Assembly: GCF_030272615.1 (NCBI RefSeq)
Contig: NC_081406.1
Location: 145,056,091-145,120,090, forward strand
DNA from: Cryptomeria japonica
Taxonomy: Eukaryota; Streptophyta; Pinopsida; Cupressales; Cupressaceae
DNA length: 64,000 bases
Direction: 5' to 3'
The stretch's first letter is position 1. Every line of letters starts with the position of its first letter. The translations under genes were made by a program, and so were the position numbers. Positions 1 through 13,600 of this stretch are shown here, piece after piece. The notes below the pieces were generated by a model. The model made no database searches. It was given only the letters and a program-made list of their open reading frames with translations, and was not told the origin of the DNA.

Positions 1-884
1 CAAAGACATCATTCAAAGCATCTAAAGATGGTCCAGATGAGGGATGAGAGCCCAGATGAGATGGAAGCAAACTTTGTGAGAAAACTAAAGAAATGCACTG
101 ACAAGTACAAAGGTATGTTACCCTTTAAATATTTAAGATGTGGAAAGATTGGTCATATAGATACTAGATGTCTGGAAAAGGGAGCTAGACAAAAGTCGAG
201 GGAAAACAAGGGAAAGTTCAATAAGAAAGCTTAATATGTTAAGGATGATGATGTTATCTCAGATGATGAGTGAGACTATGAAGAAGGTGATCGTTTGTTT
301 CTAGTAGAGAAGGATGTTTCTAAGTTTGATATTTCTAAGACTATTGCTAATGCATTTCATGCTAGAAGAAAAAAGAATGAATGGTTAATAGATAGTGGAT
401 CTTCAAATAATTTGACTGGAGATAAGAGTAAGTTCATAAAGCTAGGAAAGTATGGTGGAGGTTCTGTTAGGTTCGGAGATGATTAGACAACACAAATTGT
501 TGGAATTGGTTTGACTACTTTTGATGGAAAACAATAACACCGACAATGTTTACTATGTGAAAGGTTTGCATCAAAAAATTTTGAGTGTTGGATAGATGTG
601 CGAAAATGGATATAATGATGTTTTTCAAGACAATGGATGTGAGATTCAGAAGGAGTCCGGAACGGTTATTGCAGCTGGAAGAAGGAAAAATGAAAATATG
701 TATTAGTTAGAAGGAGCTACAAGATACTATTTAATAGCTCAACTTGATGACAGTTGGCTATGGCACCGGAGGATGTGTCATATCAACTTTGACAACCTAG
801 TGTAGATCAATTCAAGGAGTGTAGTATAGGTTCGAGTCTCCCTTCAATGGGTGTTGAAGGCTCAATCGGTGTTGAGGGGGAGAT
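1..884 (+). pseudogene. Ty1/copia gag-protease-integrase remnant, 5' end outside window
   Basis: Two in-frame pieces are readable. At 28-234 there is a gag tail with a damaged zinc knuckle: the second half (RCGKIGHIDTRC) is clear, but the first cysteine position reads Tyr. At 295-486 there is the aspartic protease start (WLIDSGSSNNLTGDKSKF) and, after a stop at 484-486, the usual copia continuation as far as the pre-integrase histidine region (LWHRRMCHINFDNL, about 760-800). After about 810 the similarity stops and a purine tract (874-883) is followed by TGTTGAC, which looks like the start of a 3' LTR. The rest of integrase, RT and RNase H is therefore deleted. Frameshifts and stops make it a dead copy. 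The motifs are seen; assignment to copia is from family knowledge; the deletion is inferred. Confidence 0.75.
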
Positions 885-3405
885 TGTTGACTTGATGGTT
901 AGAAATTCCTTGGAGACTCATGACATGGCTTAACCGCCTCTCATGGGTCGGGTTAAATCTGGCATTTGTATTAGGTGTTGATAGTTCAAGCTTTTGGTGC
1001 AACGACAAACAATTTCAACAATATGAACCTCACCCAAGTAGAAACTACCTTAGAGTCAATTCATGGTTATGGTAAAACAATAATATTGGACTAAAAGGAA
1101 CTTTCACCTCACACAACTATTGAATATCACTTTTCATTACATATTGTGGCTAGCTATGTTAAAATAGTTGTAAAACATACCTTGGTCAATAATGATTTCG
1201 GACTCAATTTATGTATCGAGAAATTATTCTATTGGATAAATATAGAATCATCTAATTTATAAAAACTGGAGGTTATTAATAATGTTTCTATAATATGAAA
1301 ATAGAGGCATTAGTTACAATTACACTACCACTTACATTGTTACAAGTTACAGTTAATATTGTCTACAAAGTGATGACAAATAGACTTGCATACAAGATGC
1401 TTCTAAGGAATCTATGAATTCATGTCATGCAATTGGTTCTATCAACTATTTATTGTTCATTAAATTATATTTAAAGAAGTATGCGTAGTTAATATTGATG
1501 AAGGTCCCTTTAGTTTTTAGCAAAAGACAAAGACTCAAGGTACCATTGTACATCAAATATAATTTATTAAAGAAGAATTTGATAAGCAATAATCCAATGT
1601 TAATCATGAAGATGATTGGGGAACATTATTTGACATCATCATGGATGTCATAGTATAAAATTAATTCTAATGATTTTGGTTTGGCCCTTACAGATCCATA
1701 CACAGCCAATTCCAAAGATAAGGTAGTAAAGTAGAACTTACAATCTATCTATGATTCTTGTATTTAAAATAGTGGATCTAAACTAGAGATACTTCTAATG
1801 ATATATCTTTACCCCCCTTTGACAATGTGCAATCTAGTACAGCCCCAATGTTAAAGTATTATAAAATTATGCATATAAAGGTGAAAAATTAGGCCATCAA
1901 GAGTAGGTTATTCTATAATCCACACAACTTAAAGACCTTTTGTACAAGGAAGGTATGAGGTATCTTTGTCCAAGGTGATCACACAATAGTGGTCCACTTT
2001 TTGGCCTAATGGGGCATTGAAATCAACATTTTGAATCAAATTTCCACTTTAGGTCACTTGTAGCAAGCAAATAGTTAATAACTTGAAGATGATGTCAAAT
2101 AGCGATTTTTTAGATTTGGTGTCTAGATTTTAATTTTTTCGATTAAAAATAATTATCATTTTTAAAATATTTTTAAAAATATTTTTATACTTTATATTGT
2201 TTTCAATTAGTGGCATTTATTCCACAATGCATAGCTTTTGTTAGAAATAAGAAAAAATTATTATTTATTAAATAGATATTAGTGACATTGATATCTATTG
2301 CATGCATATTTATCAAAACGTTAGTTGTATATTTTACTTATTATTAATTTTTTCATTCGTATTTTTACTAATGTATAATGATTTTATTCCACAAAGCATT
2401 TTTTTATATGTATAAAAAAAAAATTGAAATAAGGAAATCAATAGTGTGTAGATGATTTTAGATTTTTTCTTTTTTCTTTTATTTTTTGTGTGTGTCAAAC
2501 AAAGACTCTTATGTTTAGTTAAAAACCTATGTTTACTAAAAAATTAAAAATCATAAATTAAATTAAATATCTTATCAATTATACTTTTCAAAAATCTTAC
2601 TTTGAGGCCTATAGTCTTGCAAAATTTCATGTTAGGGTGATTCTTTTTTATGGTCCAACCCCTACATTAGAATAGAAATTTACTTTGAAAACTATCAAAA
2701 ATAATGTGATAGCATTAAAGGGAACTTTGAGTGAACTTCATTTGAAGGTCCCTTTAATAGATAATTTTGAACATGAAAAAATTAAAAATTAAAAAGGCTC
2801 CCTCATTCAAAGGTTTGATAGCATTAAAGGGAATTTGAGTGAACTCCATTTGAAGGTCCCTTTCATAGAGCATTTTGAACATGAAAAATAAAAAATAAAA
2901 AAGGTCCCTCATTCAAAGGTCATGATGGCATCATCTTCAAATGAAGTTCTATGTTCATTTGAAGATGTTTTATAATTTTTGGCACCTTGGTTCATTTTTT
3001 GACCCATTCCACAATTGGGATACACTATTGTGGGATCACCCTCTACTTATAATTTTTTTTTTAAGAAATCTCACAAGAAAAATAAATGCTTCATGTGCAT
3101 GAGATTTTTGAGGAATTATTTCCATAACCTATCCTACATCCAACTACTTCAATAGACACTATTTTAGATAGTTAGGCTTTATCTAAATACCTCAACACCG
3201 TCCATATTTCACATATTCACAATTCTACTTTAGAGATCTCTTCTCTTATTGCAAAACTCTATAAAATAAACATATTATCCTTTATTATAAATTATAGAAA
3301 AGCCAACATTCTTAGTGCTTTTTAACAAAAACTCATCATAAGAATTCCCATTTTTCATGGTACATTTATTATTTTCAACACCTTTTATTTATCATTAGCC
3401 CTTTT
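885..3405. other. AT-rich stretch without recognisable gene
   Basis: The first few hundred bases may be the 3' LTR of the copia remnant, since they begin TGTTGAC directly after a polypurine tract, but no second LTR copy lies in the window to define the end. The remainder is AT-rich, with stops in all frames and no motif that I recognise, apart from the 109-bp tandem duplication listed separately. Confidence 0.5.
2708..2923. repeat. 109-bp tandem duplication
   Basis: Two adjacent copies begin with GATAGCATTAAAGGGAA at 2708 and 2817 and both end near TCATTCAAAGGT. They differ by a few substitutions and one small indel. Each copy contains the pair AAAGGGAA and GGTCCCTTT, so each could fold on itself. 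It is non-coding. Confidence 0.85.
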
Positions 3406-5027
3406 TGGTGCAGGAGCACCTAGGACTTAGACTTATAGTCTTTTCACAATTTTGGCTTGTACTAACCTTAGCCAAGTCATGTTCCTGATAAGGACTCTAG
3501 GAGGGTCCAAAGAGTGAGTGTGATATTTATTTTGAGTCAAGTGTAGGACTAGTTGAGTTAGTTTTCTTCCTAGGTTTGCATTTTGTGCATGGGTACTAGT
3601 TTGAGTAGGAAATTGACCTTCTTGATGGTCAAATGTGGTAAAACTTGGTGTGAGAATGAGAGAGGTTTAGTATGGTCTTAGGAATGCTTAAAAACTCATG
3701 AGTAATGACTTAAAATAGGTTTTATAGGTTGGCAAAGCAAAAAGTGAAAAGTTGTAAAAGTTGTCATGACAACTTTTGTTCTAAAATGCTTAGCGATGGA
3801 GTTAAGGATAGCACAATGACCTATAATGCCTCCATGCATGGGGAAGGCTATAAATACCTCCTATTGCATAGTTACCAAGGTTGGAATTTTTTTTTGTATG
3901 ATCAACAATCGGAAACTACTCATTTTCGGACTGTTATCACTGCTTTTGGCTCATTTTGCTTACAATGTGAATACAAATGGATTGAATCCATTGATCCGGT
4001 TATGGATTGAGTTTATTTAGTGTTTTTTAGAGTCATTTTTTTCATTTCAATCTTTGTAGTTAGTGTGTATTGGTGTTTTCATAGTTTTGTTTTCAATCAG
4101 CCAGTTTTGGCTTGTATATAGCCATTTCTTGTAAAATGGTTGCCCCATAAAATCCCTCTATGCTACCATCACGGCCTATTGGTACATGGAAGGAAACAAC
4201 TTGTATAGTTTACATATGTAGGGAGAAGTTTTGGAAGTGGTTTTTGATATGGCTACCACCTTGTTCTAGGCGAGTCCAGGAGCAACCCGGCTAGAGAAAA
4301 CAGGGTGAAATTTGAGTGCATAGTGCAGAGGTGAACCAAAAATCACAACCAAAAAATTTGGATGGGTCCATGAATTCCATACAGAGTTTCCATAGCAAGG
4401 ATAATCCTTGACAAGACCTTTTGATGCCCATTTCACTAATTTGATCAGTCACTGTCGGTTAGGAGGCCTAGAAAACCTTCAAAACCCTCATTTTTGGGTT
4501 AGGGCATTGTACAGTGAGTTGGGAAACCAAAACCAAAAAAATAACTTGGGTATAGGTGAGTGTTTGAAGAAAAAACAATCTTGTTGCGGGGTCTTTTGGA
4601 CCATTTTCTTCTAAACCCTATAAAATCGGATTTTGGAGGCCTAATAGGGGCTCATTCCTTGTAGCCCTTTTTTAGGCAAAATGGTGAAATCGGTAGGAAG
4701 AATAATGGATGAAAACCACAAAGGGACCCAAAAGGTATTCATTTATTGTTAAAATCCACCTCCACACCCTTGCAACAACTCACAACAATAGGAGGTGAAA
4801 TTGACAAGTTGAAGACAAGACAACAAGAATGAGCATATGGGAAACACTTTGAATTGGTAGGGTCCTAGTTAAACACTTGATGCAAACACCTTGAGATTGG
4901 AAAGAAGAAATCCCTAGAAGAGATTGAGAAGAACTCAGATGTCTTGGAGCATAGCTAGACCTGGAGAGGTTGGTGGAATTGAGCAACACCAAACTAGGTG
5001 AAGTGTGAGCAAGCTAGGTGAACACCA
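3406..5027 (+). repeat. 5' LTR of the chromovirus
   Basis: The left border was set by the first base shared with the 3' copy (TGGTGCAGGAGCACC), and the right border by the inverted terminus CACCA six bases before the primer-binding site. At 1622 bp it is long for a plant gypsy LTR. A 93-codon frame inside it spans the TATA box and is not kept open in the 3' copy, so it is not a gene. Confidence 0.85.
3849..3856 (+). promoter_or_regulatory. TATA box of chromovirus 5' LTR
   Basis: TATAAATA lies in a GC-richer context in the middle of the LTR. The 3' LTR has TATAAAAA at the matching place (10115-10122). Transcription would be expected to start some 30 bases downstream, giving the U3/R border. 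The motif is seen; use as a promoter is inferred. Confidence 0.55.
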
Positions 5028-5032
5028 TGAAA

Positions 5033-5046
5033 TTGGTATCAGGGCC
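5033..5046 (+). other. Primer-binding site of the chromovirus
   Basis: TTGGTATCAGGGCC follows the LTR terminus by five bases. It resembles the plant initiator-methionine tRNA complement TGGTATCAGAGC, with one mismatch in the core. Confidence 0.75.
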
Positions 5047-5080
5047 TATAAGATTTGGGCTAGGTGAGTAGATGTTCTCA

Positions 5081-6745
5081 ATGGAATTTTTAGGAGACAA
5101 CAACATGGTGACCAATACGAAGTTGGCAAAGAAAGTGGATGATCAAGAGGAAGAAAATAGACTCCTGAAGGATAAGTTGATTGAATTGGAAAGTAAGCTT
5201 GGTGAGATTGAAACCAAGGCAGATTAAGTGTTGGTAAAGGTTGAAGGAGCAGAAGGGAAGGGTAAAGAAGTGTCAAAGATAGACAAAGTACCTGAACCTG
5301 ATCTTGTCTTAGAACAAGAACCTTTCCTAAAGGCATTGAAGACCTTAAGTGGTAAATCACTAGAAGGATTGCCATTGTTTACCGGTAAGATGGAAGCAGA
5401 AGTGGTTCTAGAATGGATAGAAGGCATCGAGAACCATTTTGAGTGTGAAGGCATAACTAAAGCCCAAAGAGTCAAAGTTGCCAAATCTAGGATGAGAGGA
5501 GCTGCTCTCACATGGTGGAAATTTGTGCAAGATGAGAGAAAGAAAATGAGCAAAGCACCCATCTCTTCTTGGAAAGGGATGTTAGTCAAAATCAAAGAAG
5601 TCTATCTCCCTGATGACTATGAAGTGCAGATTCATAGAAAAAGACAAAAATTAAGACAAAAATACCTTGATGTGAGTAGTTATACGGAGGAGTTTCACAA
5701 ACTTAGCCTTAGATCTCATGCGGTGGAGGAAGAAAGTCTCAAAGTTGCTAGGTACGTAAATGGACTACGATAGAACATCCAAGAGGAACTCAGTCTAGTG
5801 AGCCCAAAGACAGTTCATCAAAGCTATAAACTTGCCCTTAAAGTGGAAGAAAAACTAAAAACAAAACATGATTCAAGTAGTAATAGGGGACGGGGTAGAG
5901 GAAAATAAAATAGAGGCTATAGGGGAGGCTTTGGAGGAAGAAGTTCAGAACAAAGAACACAAGGCGAGTCTAAAGTCACTGAGCAGCAAGAGACTGACAC
6001 TAGTAAAGGAGGATTCAATAGAGGAAGGGGGTCAAACAATGAGTTTAGAGGAAGATCTAGTGGACAAGGTAGAGGTTCCTTATACTTTGCCTCAATGAAG
6101 TGTTACCATTGCAACCAACTTGGTCATCCAGCATATAGGTGTCCAGAGAAGGGATCGTCATCAAAAAATAGTGAAAGGAGAGTGAACTACCTTCAAGAAG
6201 AGACTTCAAGAAGAAAGACTTCAGAGGTTGCCTTACAATCAGAGGTAGGTGACAACTTGAAGATAAGGAGAACTTTGATAAAAGAACCTGTCAGAGAAGA
6301 GCCTAGTCAAAGGAGGTCATTATTTAGAATCAAATGCAAGATAATGGACAAAGTTTGCAAAGTGGTCATTGATTCAGGGTCAACAGACAACATTGTGTCA
6401 GAAGAGGCAGTGAGTAAACTTAAATTGCAAAGGATACCTCACAACAACCCATATAGAGTCACTTGGTTAAACAAAGGCCAACATGTCCTAGTCAATGAGC
6501 AAGCATGGGTGGATTTTACGATTGGGAGGTATAAGGACAAAGTGTTATGTGATGTCCTACCCATGGATGCATGCCATCTTCTATTAGGAAGACCATGGCA
6601 ATTTGATAGACAAGATATTCATGATGGAGCCAAGAATGCATACTCATTCAAGAAAGATGGAGTCACATTCAAGATCCAATCCATCCTTGAGGAAGGTGAA
6701 AAGACTGCAGCAGGTCCTAATGTTCTTTTGGTGAGTGAAAAATAA
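5081..6745 (+). pseudogene. Chromovirus gag and protease (interrupted)
   Basis: An ATG at 5081 opens a frame with a short charged helix rich in Lys, Leu and Glu. It is stopped at 5225 and continues in the same frame as a retrotransposon gag domain (ALTWWKFVQDERKK, about 5505-5550). Further stops fall at 5771 and in an Arg/Gly-rich linker near 5907. The zinc knuckle CYHCNQLGHPAYRC is at about 6101-6142 and the aspartic protease core VVIDSGSTDNIVSE at about 6362-6405. The frame ends at TAA 6743-6745, before a shift into the pol frame near 6810. Gag packages the RNA and protease would cut the polyprotein. All parts are present in order, but the reading frame is dead. Confidence 0.85.
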
Positions 6746-6815
6746 TTCTTGAAGACACTTGAGGAAGGTGAAGGTATAGGATTTGCATTAGTAATGAAGC
6801 CTAAAATTCAAAGGC

Positions 6816-9651
6816 ATGGTGAGTGATGGACAACTAGCCACCTTACCTCCTAAAAGAACCATAAGCCATCAAATAGACTTTATTCCTAGAGCATCCTTAC
6901 CTAACAAGGAAGCTTACAAAATGACTCCCCAAAAAAATGTTGAGATTTCCAAGCAAATCCAAGAGCTTTTAGACCAAGGCCTAATTAGGAAAAGCATTAG
7001 CCCTTGTGTTGTCCCTACCATGTTAGCTCCAAAGAAAGGTGGTACTTGGAGATTGTGTACTGACTCTAGAGCTATAAATAGGATCACCATTAGATATAGG
7101 TTTCCGATACCTAGAATAGAAGACCTAATGGATTGTATAGGGGAAGCCAAATACTTTACCAATATTGACCTTAAAAGTGGATACCACCAAATTAGGATTA
7201 AGGAGGGTGATGAATGGAAAACTGCATTCAAGACAACATAAGGTCTTTATGAATGGCTTGTAATGTCATTTGTCTTATCCAATGCTCCAAGCACCTTCAT
7301 GAGACTCATGAATGAGGTGATGAAGGACTTCATAGGTAAATTTGTGGTGGTATATCTAGATGATATTCTCATTTTCAGTAAGGATAGGGCAAATCATATT
7401 AATCATTTGCAAAATGTTCTACAAAGATTGTATGATGAGAAGCTAACCATGAACTTGGACAAGTGTGAATTTGTTAAGCAGGAGTTGGTTTACCTTGGGT
7501 TTGTGTTGTCTCAAGGAAAAATCAAGATGGATCCTAGCAAGGTTGAAGCCATAGTGAATTGGCCTACTCCTAAGTCAGCAACAGAGGTAAGAAGCTTCCA
7601 TGGACTAGCTCAGTACTACAGGAAGTTCATTATGTAATTCAGTGCTATATGTGCACCAATGTTGGACACAATTAAGGGTGGAATGAAGGAAAATTTTCAA
7701 TGGAATGAACAAGAAAATAGAGATTTTGAAACCTTGAAGGAGAAGATAGCTACTCAATCGGTGTTAGTGTTGCCTAGTTTTGATAAACTCTTCACAGTGG
7801 AATGTGATGCAAGCAATGTTGCAGTAGGTGTTGTCCTAGTCCAAGAAGAAAGACCAGTAGCTTTCCATAGTGAGAAGCTAAGTGATGCAAAGAGGAAATA
7901 CTCCTCTTATGACTTGGAATTATATGCTTTAGTGGAGGCTTTGAGGAAGTGGAGACACTATCTCCTTCCTAAGGAATTTGTAGTCTATACGGACAATCAA
8001 GCTCTAAGCTTTCTAAACTCACAAGACAACCTCAGTTATAAACACATGAAATGGGTGGAGTACATGAAAGCCTACATATTCACAATCAAGCACAAAAAAG
8101 GATAGTTAAACTGGGTCGTTGATGCATTGAGCAGAAGACTCTTGATAGTCCAAGAAATTCAGTTAAGGAGCATAGGTATTGACAGTTTTAGAGACCTATA
8201 CCCTGATGATGAAGAATTCTCAAATGCCTACAAGGTGTGTAAAGAGTATCAAAATCATTTCCATAGTGAGTATTCAGATTTTACTTTGCAAGATGGACTA
8301 TTATTTAGAGGTGGACAACTTTGTGTGCCTAGAGGGTCAATGAGAGAAAATATCATACAAGAGAAGCATAATGGCAACCTTAGTGGTCATTTTGGAGTCA
8401 ATAAGACTCAACATTTGGTTCAGAGATATTATTATTGGCCTAGGATGAATCAATATGTGAAAAAGTATGTGGAGACTTGTATTGTGTGCCAAAAGGCCAA
8501 GGGCACTTCTTCAAATGCCGGTTTATACCAACCTCTTCCCATACCAAATAGACCTTGGGAGTCCATTAGTATGGACTTTGTAGTAGGTTTACCAAGGACA
8601 AATCAAGGATTTGACAACATTTATGTCATTGTGGACAGATTTAGTAAGATGGCCCACTTTGTGCCTTGCAAGACTACTCATGATGCATGCCAAATAGCTC
8701 ATTTATTCTTAAAGGAAGTGATAAGGATACATGGTTTACCCATGAGCATTGTTTTAGATAGAGACTCAAAGTTCATGAGTCATTTTTGGAAAACACTTTG
8801 GCAAAATCTTAGCACCAACCTATCTTTTGGATCAGCCTACCATCCACAAACAGATGGGCTGGCCGAAGTTGTGAATAGAAGCTTAGGGAACTTATTGAGG
8901 TGCCTTACCAAAGAGTATGGTCAGACATGGGATCAAGTGCTACCACAAGCTAAATATGCTTACAATGACACAATAAATAGGACCACCGGCAAGAGCCCTT
9001 TTGAAGTGGTCTATGGTGTTCACTGAGGCGGTATATTGGAGCTAAGAGACTTAGGTAATGCAACAACAAGAAGTGGATATGCAAAAGACTTTTCTCAGTC
9101 AGTGAAGGAGGTACATGAATCAGTCAAGCAAGCATTGATGGAGAACACAAGTAAGATCAAGTAAAAAGTTGATGAGAGAAGGAAGAACCTACAATTCCAA
9201 GTGGAAGATCTTGTCATGGTGCACCTAAACAAAGCAAGGCTACAACAAGGAGTACCTAACAAGTTGCAAATGAGAAGGTTGGGTCCATGTGCCATTCTAG
9301 CCAAGTATGGAGAAAATGCATACAAGGTGGACCTACCTAGTGACATAGGATTATCATTGGTTTTCAACATAGCACACTTAGTTGCCTAGAAAGGACCAAT
9401 CCAAGGTTCATATTGTAGTGAATTAGAGGTATTTAGATGATGCAAACAACCTTCAATTACCAGCCAAACCAAATCCAAAGGCTAAAAAGGTATTGAGTTC
9501 AAGGATCGCTAAGAAGAAAAGGAATCAAATCTATTGGGAGCACCTAATCAAGTGGCAGGGTATGGATGATGTTGAAGCTACATGGGTGCTTGAGACAGAG
9601 TTTAAGAAGTTAGGCATTGATCAAAATTTGATTCCCAAAGAGGTGACTTAG
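6816..9651 (+). pseudogene. Chromovirus pol: RT, RNase H, integrase, chromodomain
   Basis: One frame carries all pol domains, broken by stops at 7239, 7635, 8103, 9024 and 9162. Visible motifs are the RT DLKSGYHQIRI and YLDDILIFS (YLDD at 7352-7363), an RNase H VECDASNVAVG (about 7800) with TDNQAL (about 7990), an integrase HHCC zinc finger ending CIVCQKAKG (about 8478-8505), the catalytic-core pieces SMDFVVGLP and DRDSKFMS, and YHPQTDGLAE (about 8840). A downstream piece, 9451-9651, shifted in frame, reads YWEHLIKWQGMDDVEATWV, which is a chromodomain; in other chromoviruses this steers integration to marked chromatin. The order RT-RH-IN is that of Ty3/gypsy. Confidence 0.88.
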
Positions 9652-9671
9652 TTTTCTTTTGTTTGGGAGAA

Positions 9672-10619
9672 TGGTGCAGGAGCACCTAGGACTTAGACTT
9701 ATACTCTTTTCACAATTTTGGCTTGTGCTGACCTTAGCCAAGTCAGATTCCTAATAAGGACTCCAGGAGGGTCCAAAGAGTGAGAGTGATGTTTGTTTTG
9801 AGTCAAGTGTAGGCCTAGGTGAGTTAGTTTTCTTCCTAGGTTTGCATTTTGTGCATAGGTAGTAGTTTGAGTAGGAAATTGAACTTCTTGATGGTCAAAA
9901 GTGGTAAAAATTGGTGTGAGAATGAGAGAGGTTTAGTATGGTCTTAGGAATCCTTAAAAATTCATGAGTAATGACTTAAAATAGGTTTTATAGGTTGGCA
10001 AGGCAAAAAGTGAAAAGTTGTAAAAGTTGTCATGACAACTTTTGTCCTAAAATGCTTAGCGATGGAGTTAGGGATAGCACAATACCCTAGAATGCCTCCA
10101 CACATGGGGAAGACTATAAAAACATCCTCTTTCATGGTTACCAAGGTTGGAAGTTTGTTTTTGTATGATCAACAATTTGAAGCTACTCATTTTTGGACTG
10201 TTATCACTGTTTTTGGCTCATTTTGCGTACAATGTGAATACAAATGGATTGAATCCATTGATCTAGTTATGGATTGAGTTTCTTTAGTGTGTTTTAGAGT
10301 CATTTGTTTCATTTCAATATTTTTAGTTAGTTTTTATTGGTGTTTTCATAGTTTTGTTTTCAATCAGCCAGTTTTGGCTTGTATAAAGCAATTTCTTGTA
10401 AAATGGTTGCCCCATAAAATCCCTTCGTGATACCATCACAGCTTGTTGCGACATGGAAGGAAACCACTTTTATAGTGTACATATGTAGGAGAATTTCTGG
10501 AAGTGGTGTTCGATATGGCTACCACCTTGTTCTAGGCGAGTCTAGGAGCAACCCAACTAGAGAAGACAGGGTGAAATTTGAGTGCATAGTGTAGAGGTGA
10601 ACCCAAAACCACAACAAAA
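9672..10619 (+). repeat. Truncated 3' LTR of the chromovirus
   Basis: It starts with the same TGGTGCAGGAGCACC as the 5' copy directly after GTTTGGGAGAA, a weak polypurine tract. It follows the 5' LTR with scattered substitutions to about 10619 and then shares nothing with it. The last 670 or so bases of the LTR are missing. Confidence 0.85.
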
Positions 10620-13600
10620 AACATCTGTTGTTTTGAAATGAGAGGGATGGACCTCCTTTTATACTTGCCTATCAAAAAACATCTTATTTTTTTGACATAG
10701 GCAGACATGAAGATCACATTTCCACTAGCTCATTGTGATTGTTAAAGGCAGCCAAATTAAGGTCCCAATTGAGAGGACCAAGGTGCCACACCCTAGTCCC
10801 ATTCAGGACCATGATGCCACACTCTGGTCCTACACCATTTAAGGGCCAAAACAAAGAGGCCAAGTGATGCATAAAGTGGAAATGAGGCTAGAATTGCATG
10901 ATATGAGCAGAATTTGGTCCTAGTCTAGCTTTGGGATATGAACACTAAGACGAGGGCCCAAATGTGGACCAAATTGTAAGGGAGTACATTTTAGGACGCT
11001 ACAAATATATTGTGGGGCCCTCTTTAGTTTCAACTACACAATTTATTCATGTTGTGATCCCCTTACACCACTCACTATGTATATACTTTATGGGGGGCAC
11101 ATTACTTCCAACTTCACATTACCCTATAAACCATCACAAAAAAAAAATACCATCTTAAAATTCTACTATAAGTTTCACTTCACATGTGTTCTCATTTTCA
11201 TGAATAATGACAATATATTTTATGTACTAACACTTTTTACAAGTACAACTCATAATTTTGTGTAGGTACAGAAGGATGGTGTGTGGCTTATGCACATGAC
11301 GACATCAAGATATCACATTAAGATCCAATATCATATCATTTTATTATTCCAAATTTATTTTATTGTATATTTTACTTTAGGATGCATGCCACACTAAAAT
11401 GGGAGTAAAGTGTAAAGAGTAAAAGTGCATGCCCTGCACATTTATACCTTCATTTTACACCACCTTAAACATAAGTTAAACCCATTGTCATAGCACCCAA
11501 TTCGACCTATTTGACACACTAGTTTACTGCTATCCTAAAACCCATCAACCATCCACAACTAGAGATTAACATAACCCTTACCAACCACTCGTCATAACCT
11601 TTTCGCACTTGGGACTAGCTTGAATGACACAAGCTAGTTAGCTTCACCTAAAATTCAAATTTCTTTATGGGTCCAACCTTTTTGGATACTAACCATTATT
11701 TTTTCAACCTAGACACAAAGAATCTGAAATCAAGCAACTCAAGAAATGCATTTATAGACATGCCTCAGTAACTTGCAATCATTAAGTGCCAACAAGACTC
11801 ACTTTGTGCACACGTATTTGATTAGCAAGCATCTAAAGTTGCATCTATACATAACAATACTACATTAGGGCATCAACTCTTTACATCTAGCATTGTATGT
11901 ATGGTGGGAATGTGATTTTATCCATTGATCGTCTATGACATTGACATGCAACCAAGATAGACCAAATTATTCACCTCTTTCCTTGAAAGCAAGCCCTAAC
12001 ATGCATGTTAGCACAATCCTTTTTCAACAAAAAAGTTAGTAGATAATGTCAAAATATATTGCACTAATCACATTAGCATGGGATTAGGTTGTGCCAAATA
12101 AACTAGGGCACACAATGTGACACTAACAACATAAATCAAAACACTACTAGAATTATGACCAATATTTTGATCACTATTCTAACTTCAAACTATCAATCAT
12201 AATAAAACTAACAAATCGATATTAAAAATTAAATCATCACATCATAAAAAACAAACCAACCTCTTACCCTCTCTAACTATTCAAATTTTAACTATTTAAT
12301 CTAAATCTAAATCATTATTTAATTATTTTTTCACTTACCTCATTAAGTAATTTTATTCAAACCCAAATCAGTAACGTAAGAGTGTGCAACATAAGTGATA
12401 GGGTAATCTTAGTAGTTATTGAACTTTTTTCATAATGCTCTGAGCTCTTTTATGAGGTGATGATCTGTCAGCCTTAAAATGAGTCTCTGATGTGGGTAAT
12501 TGTAGAAGCTTAGTGAAAGGGGCATTTTGAAAATCTCCAATTCTATTGGCTTCAAATCCTTAAAGGCGATGAGCATCACACTAATGAAACATCATTACCC
12601 AAGAAGGAGATAGCTGTCATATAACTATGAGCCAACAAAACCACTCTTCAATTAAAATGAAAGGTTTGAATAATCATTTCATTATTTATCAAGTCCTATC
12701 ACTACCGAGAAATAAAGTGTAAGGATATAATGATGAATCTAAATCAACTTTTGACTTGGAACTTATATTTGATTGACTCAAATTGTTTGGTGATATTGGC
12801 ATTTAATGTGGCCACGTTGGCATGGGCACTTCATTTTCTTTCAATTGGGGAAGTTTCTAATTGAATGGGACATTATTTTTAGTATTTGGCCTCATGTGCA
12901 AGGAAATTTCCGAATAAAAACAGTCTTTCACCACCTAACTAGGTTGGCCCCTCCAAAGCCCATGGTGATGGAAAGATCTTTATCCGACCAAATGTCATTC
13001 AGTCCCATCATGGGGGGGAAAAGATGCACCATGATGACCTAGGGAGATCTTTGGACTTGTTACTTTATAAGTTGTGGGACACACCCATCATTAATCTTTA
13101 TGTTCAAAGGGTCCTTGAGAGGTTGCATGGTTGAAATGTGGAAGTTTCATGGAGGTGCGTGGAATTATGTGGCAGGCCATGGGGCAAACAACCACCTACA
13201 TGTTTAGTGGACACATCCTCCTCCAATAAACAACCCATTGGTTAATGGTGGGTCACTATAAGGAGAAAGGGTGGAGACAATTTTATGGGCAATATTGATG
13301 TTTGTTTTTGGTTTTTTGTTGAGAGTTTTGTTTAGTTTTGGCAATTGTCCTTACCTCAGAGATTGTGCAGTTGGAGGTAGGTTAAAAGTGTTGTAATAGT
13401 TAGTTTGTAGTATAGTTTAAAAATCAGATGTTATTTTTAAAAATATATATAAATAAATATAAAAAATAAATGGAAGATATGAAAAAAAAAGAAGCATATT
13501 TAATTTGTATGAAAAAATATATAAATTATTAGAAATGTTGAAATTTGGTAGTTTTAATTATTTTAATGTAATGTGAAATTCAATTTTTAATCAAACATTA

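Larger units (their letters stand above)
3406..10619 (+). mobile_element. Ty3/gypsy chromovirus LTR retrotransposon, 3' LTR truncated
   Basis: The element runs from a 1622-bp 5' LTR (3406-5027) through a primer-binding site, gag, protease, RT, RNase H, integrase and a C-terminal chromodomain to a partial 3' LTR starting at 9672. The LTR begins TGGTG and ends CACCA, a perfect 5-bp inverted terminus. The 3' LTR matches the 5' copy for about 948 bp and then diverges abruptly near 10619, so the right end and target duplication are lost. The RT-integrase-chromodomain order places it among plant chromoviruses. Several stops and at least one frameshift make it non-autonomous now. Confidence 0.9.

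Noticed and set aside
829-840. GGTTCGAGTCTC, like a tRNA B box
   Set aside because: No A box or cloverleaf upstream; it lies in the junction of the copia remnant.
3729-4020. ORFs of 93 and 64 codons in the chromovirus 5' LTR
   Set aside because: They span the LTR TATA box, and the matching frame in the 3' LTR is broken.
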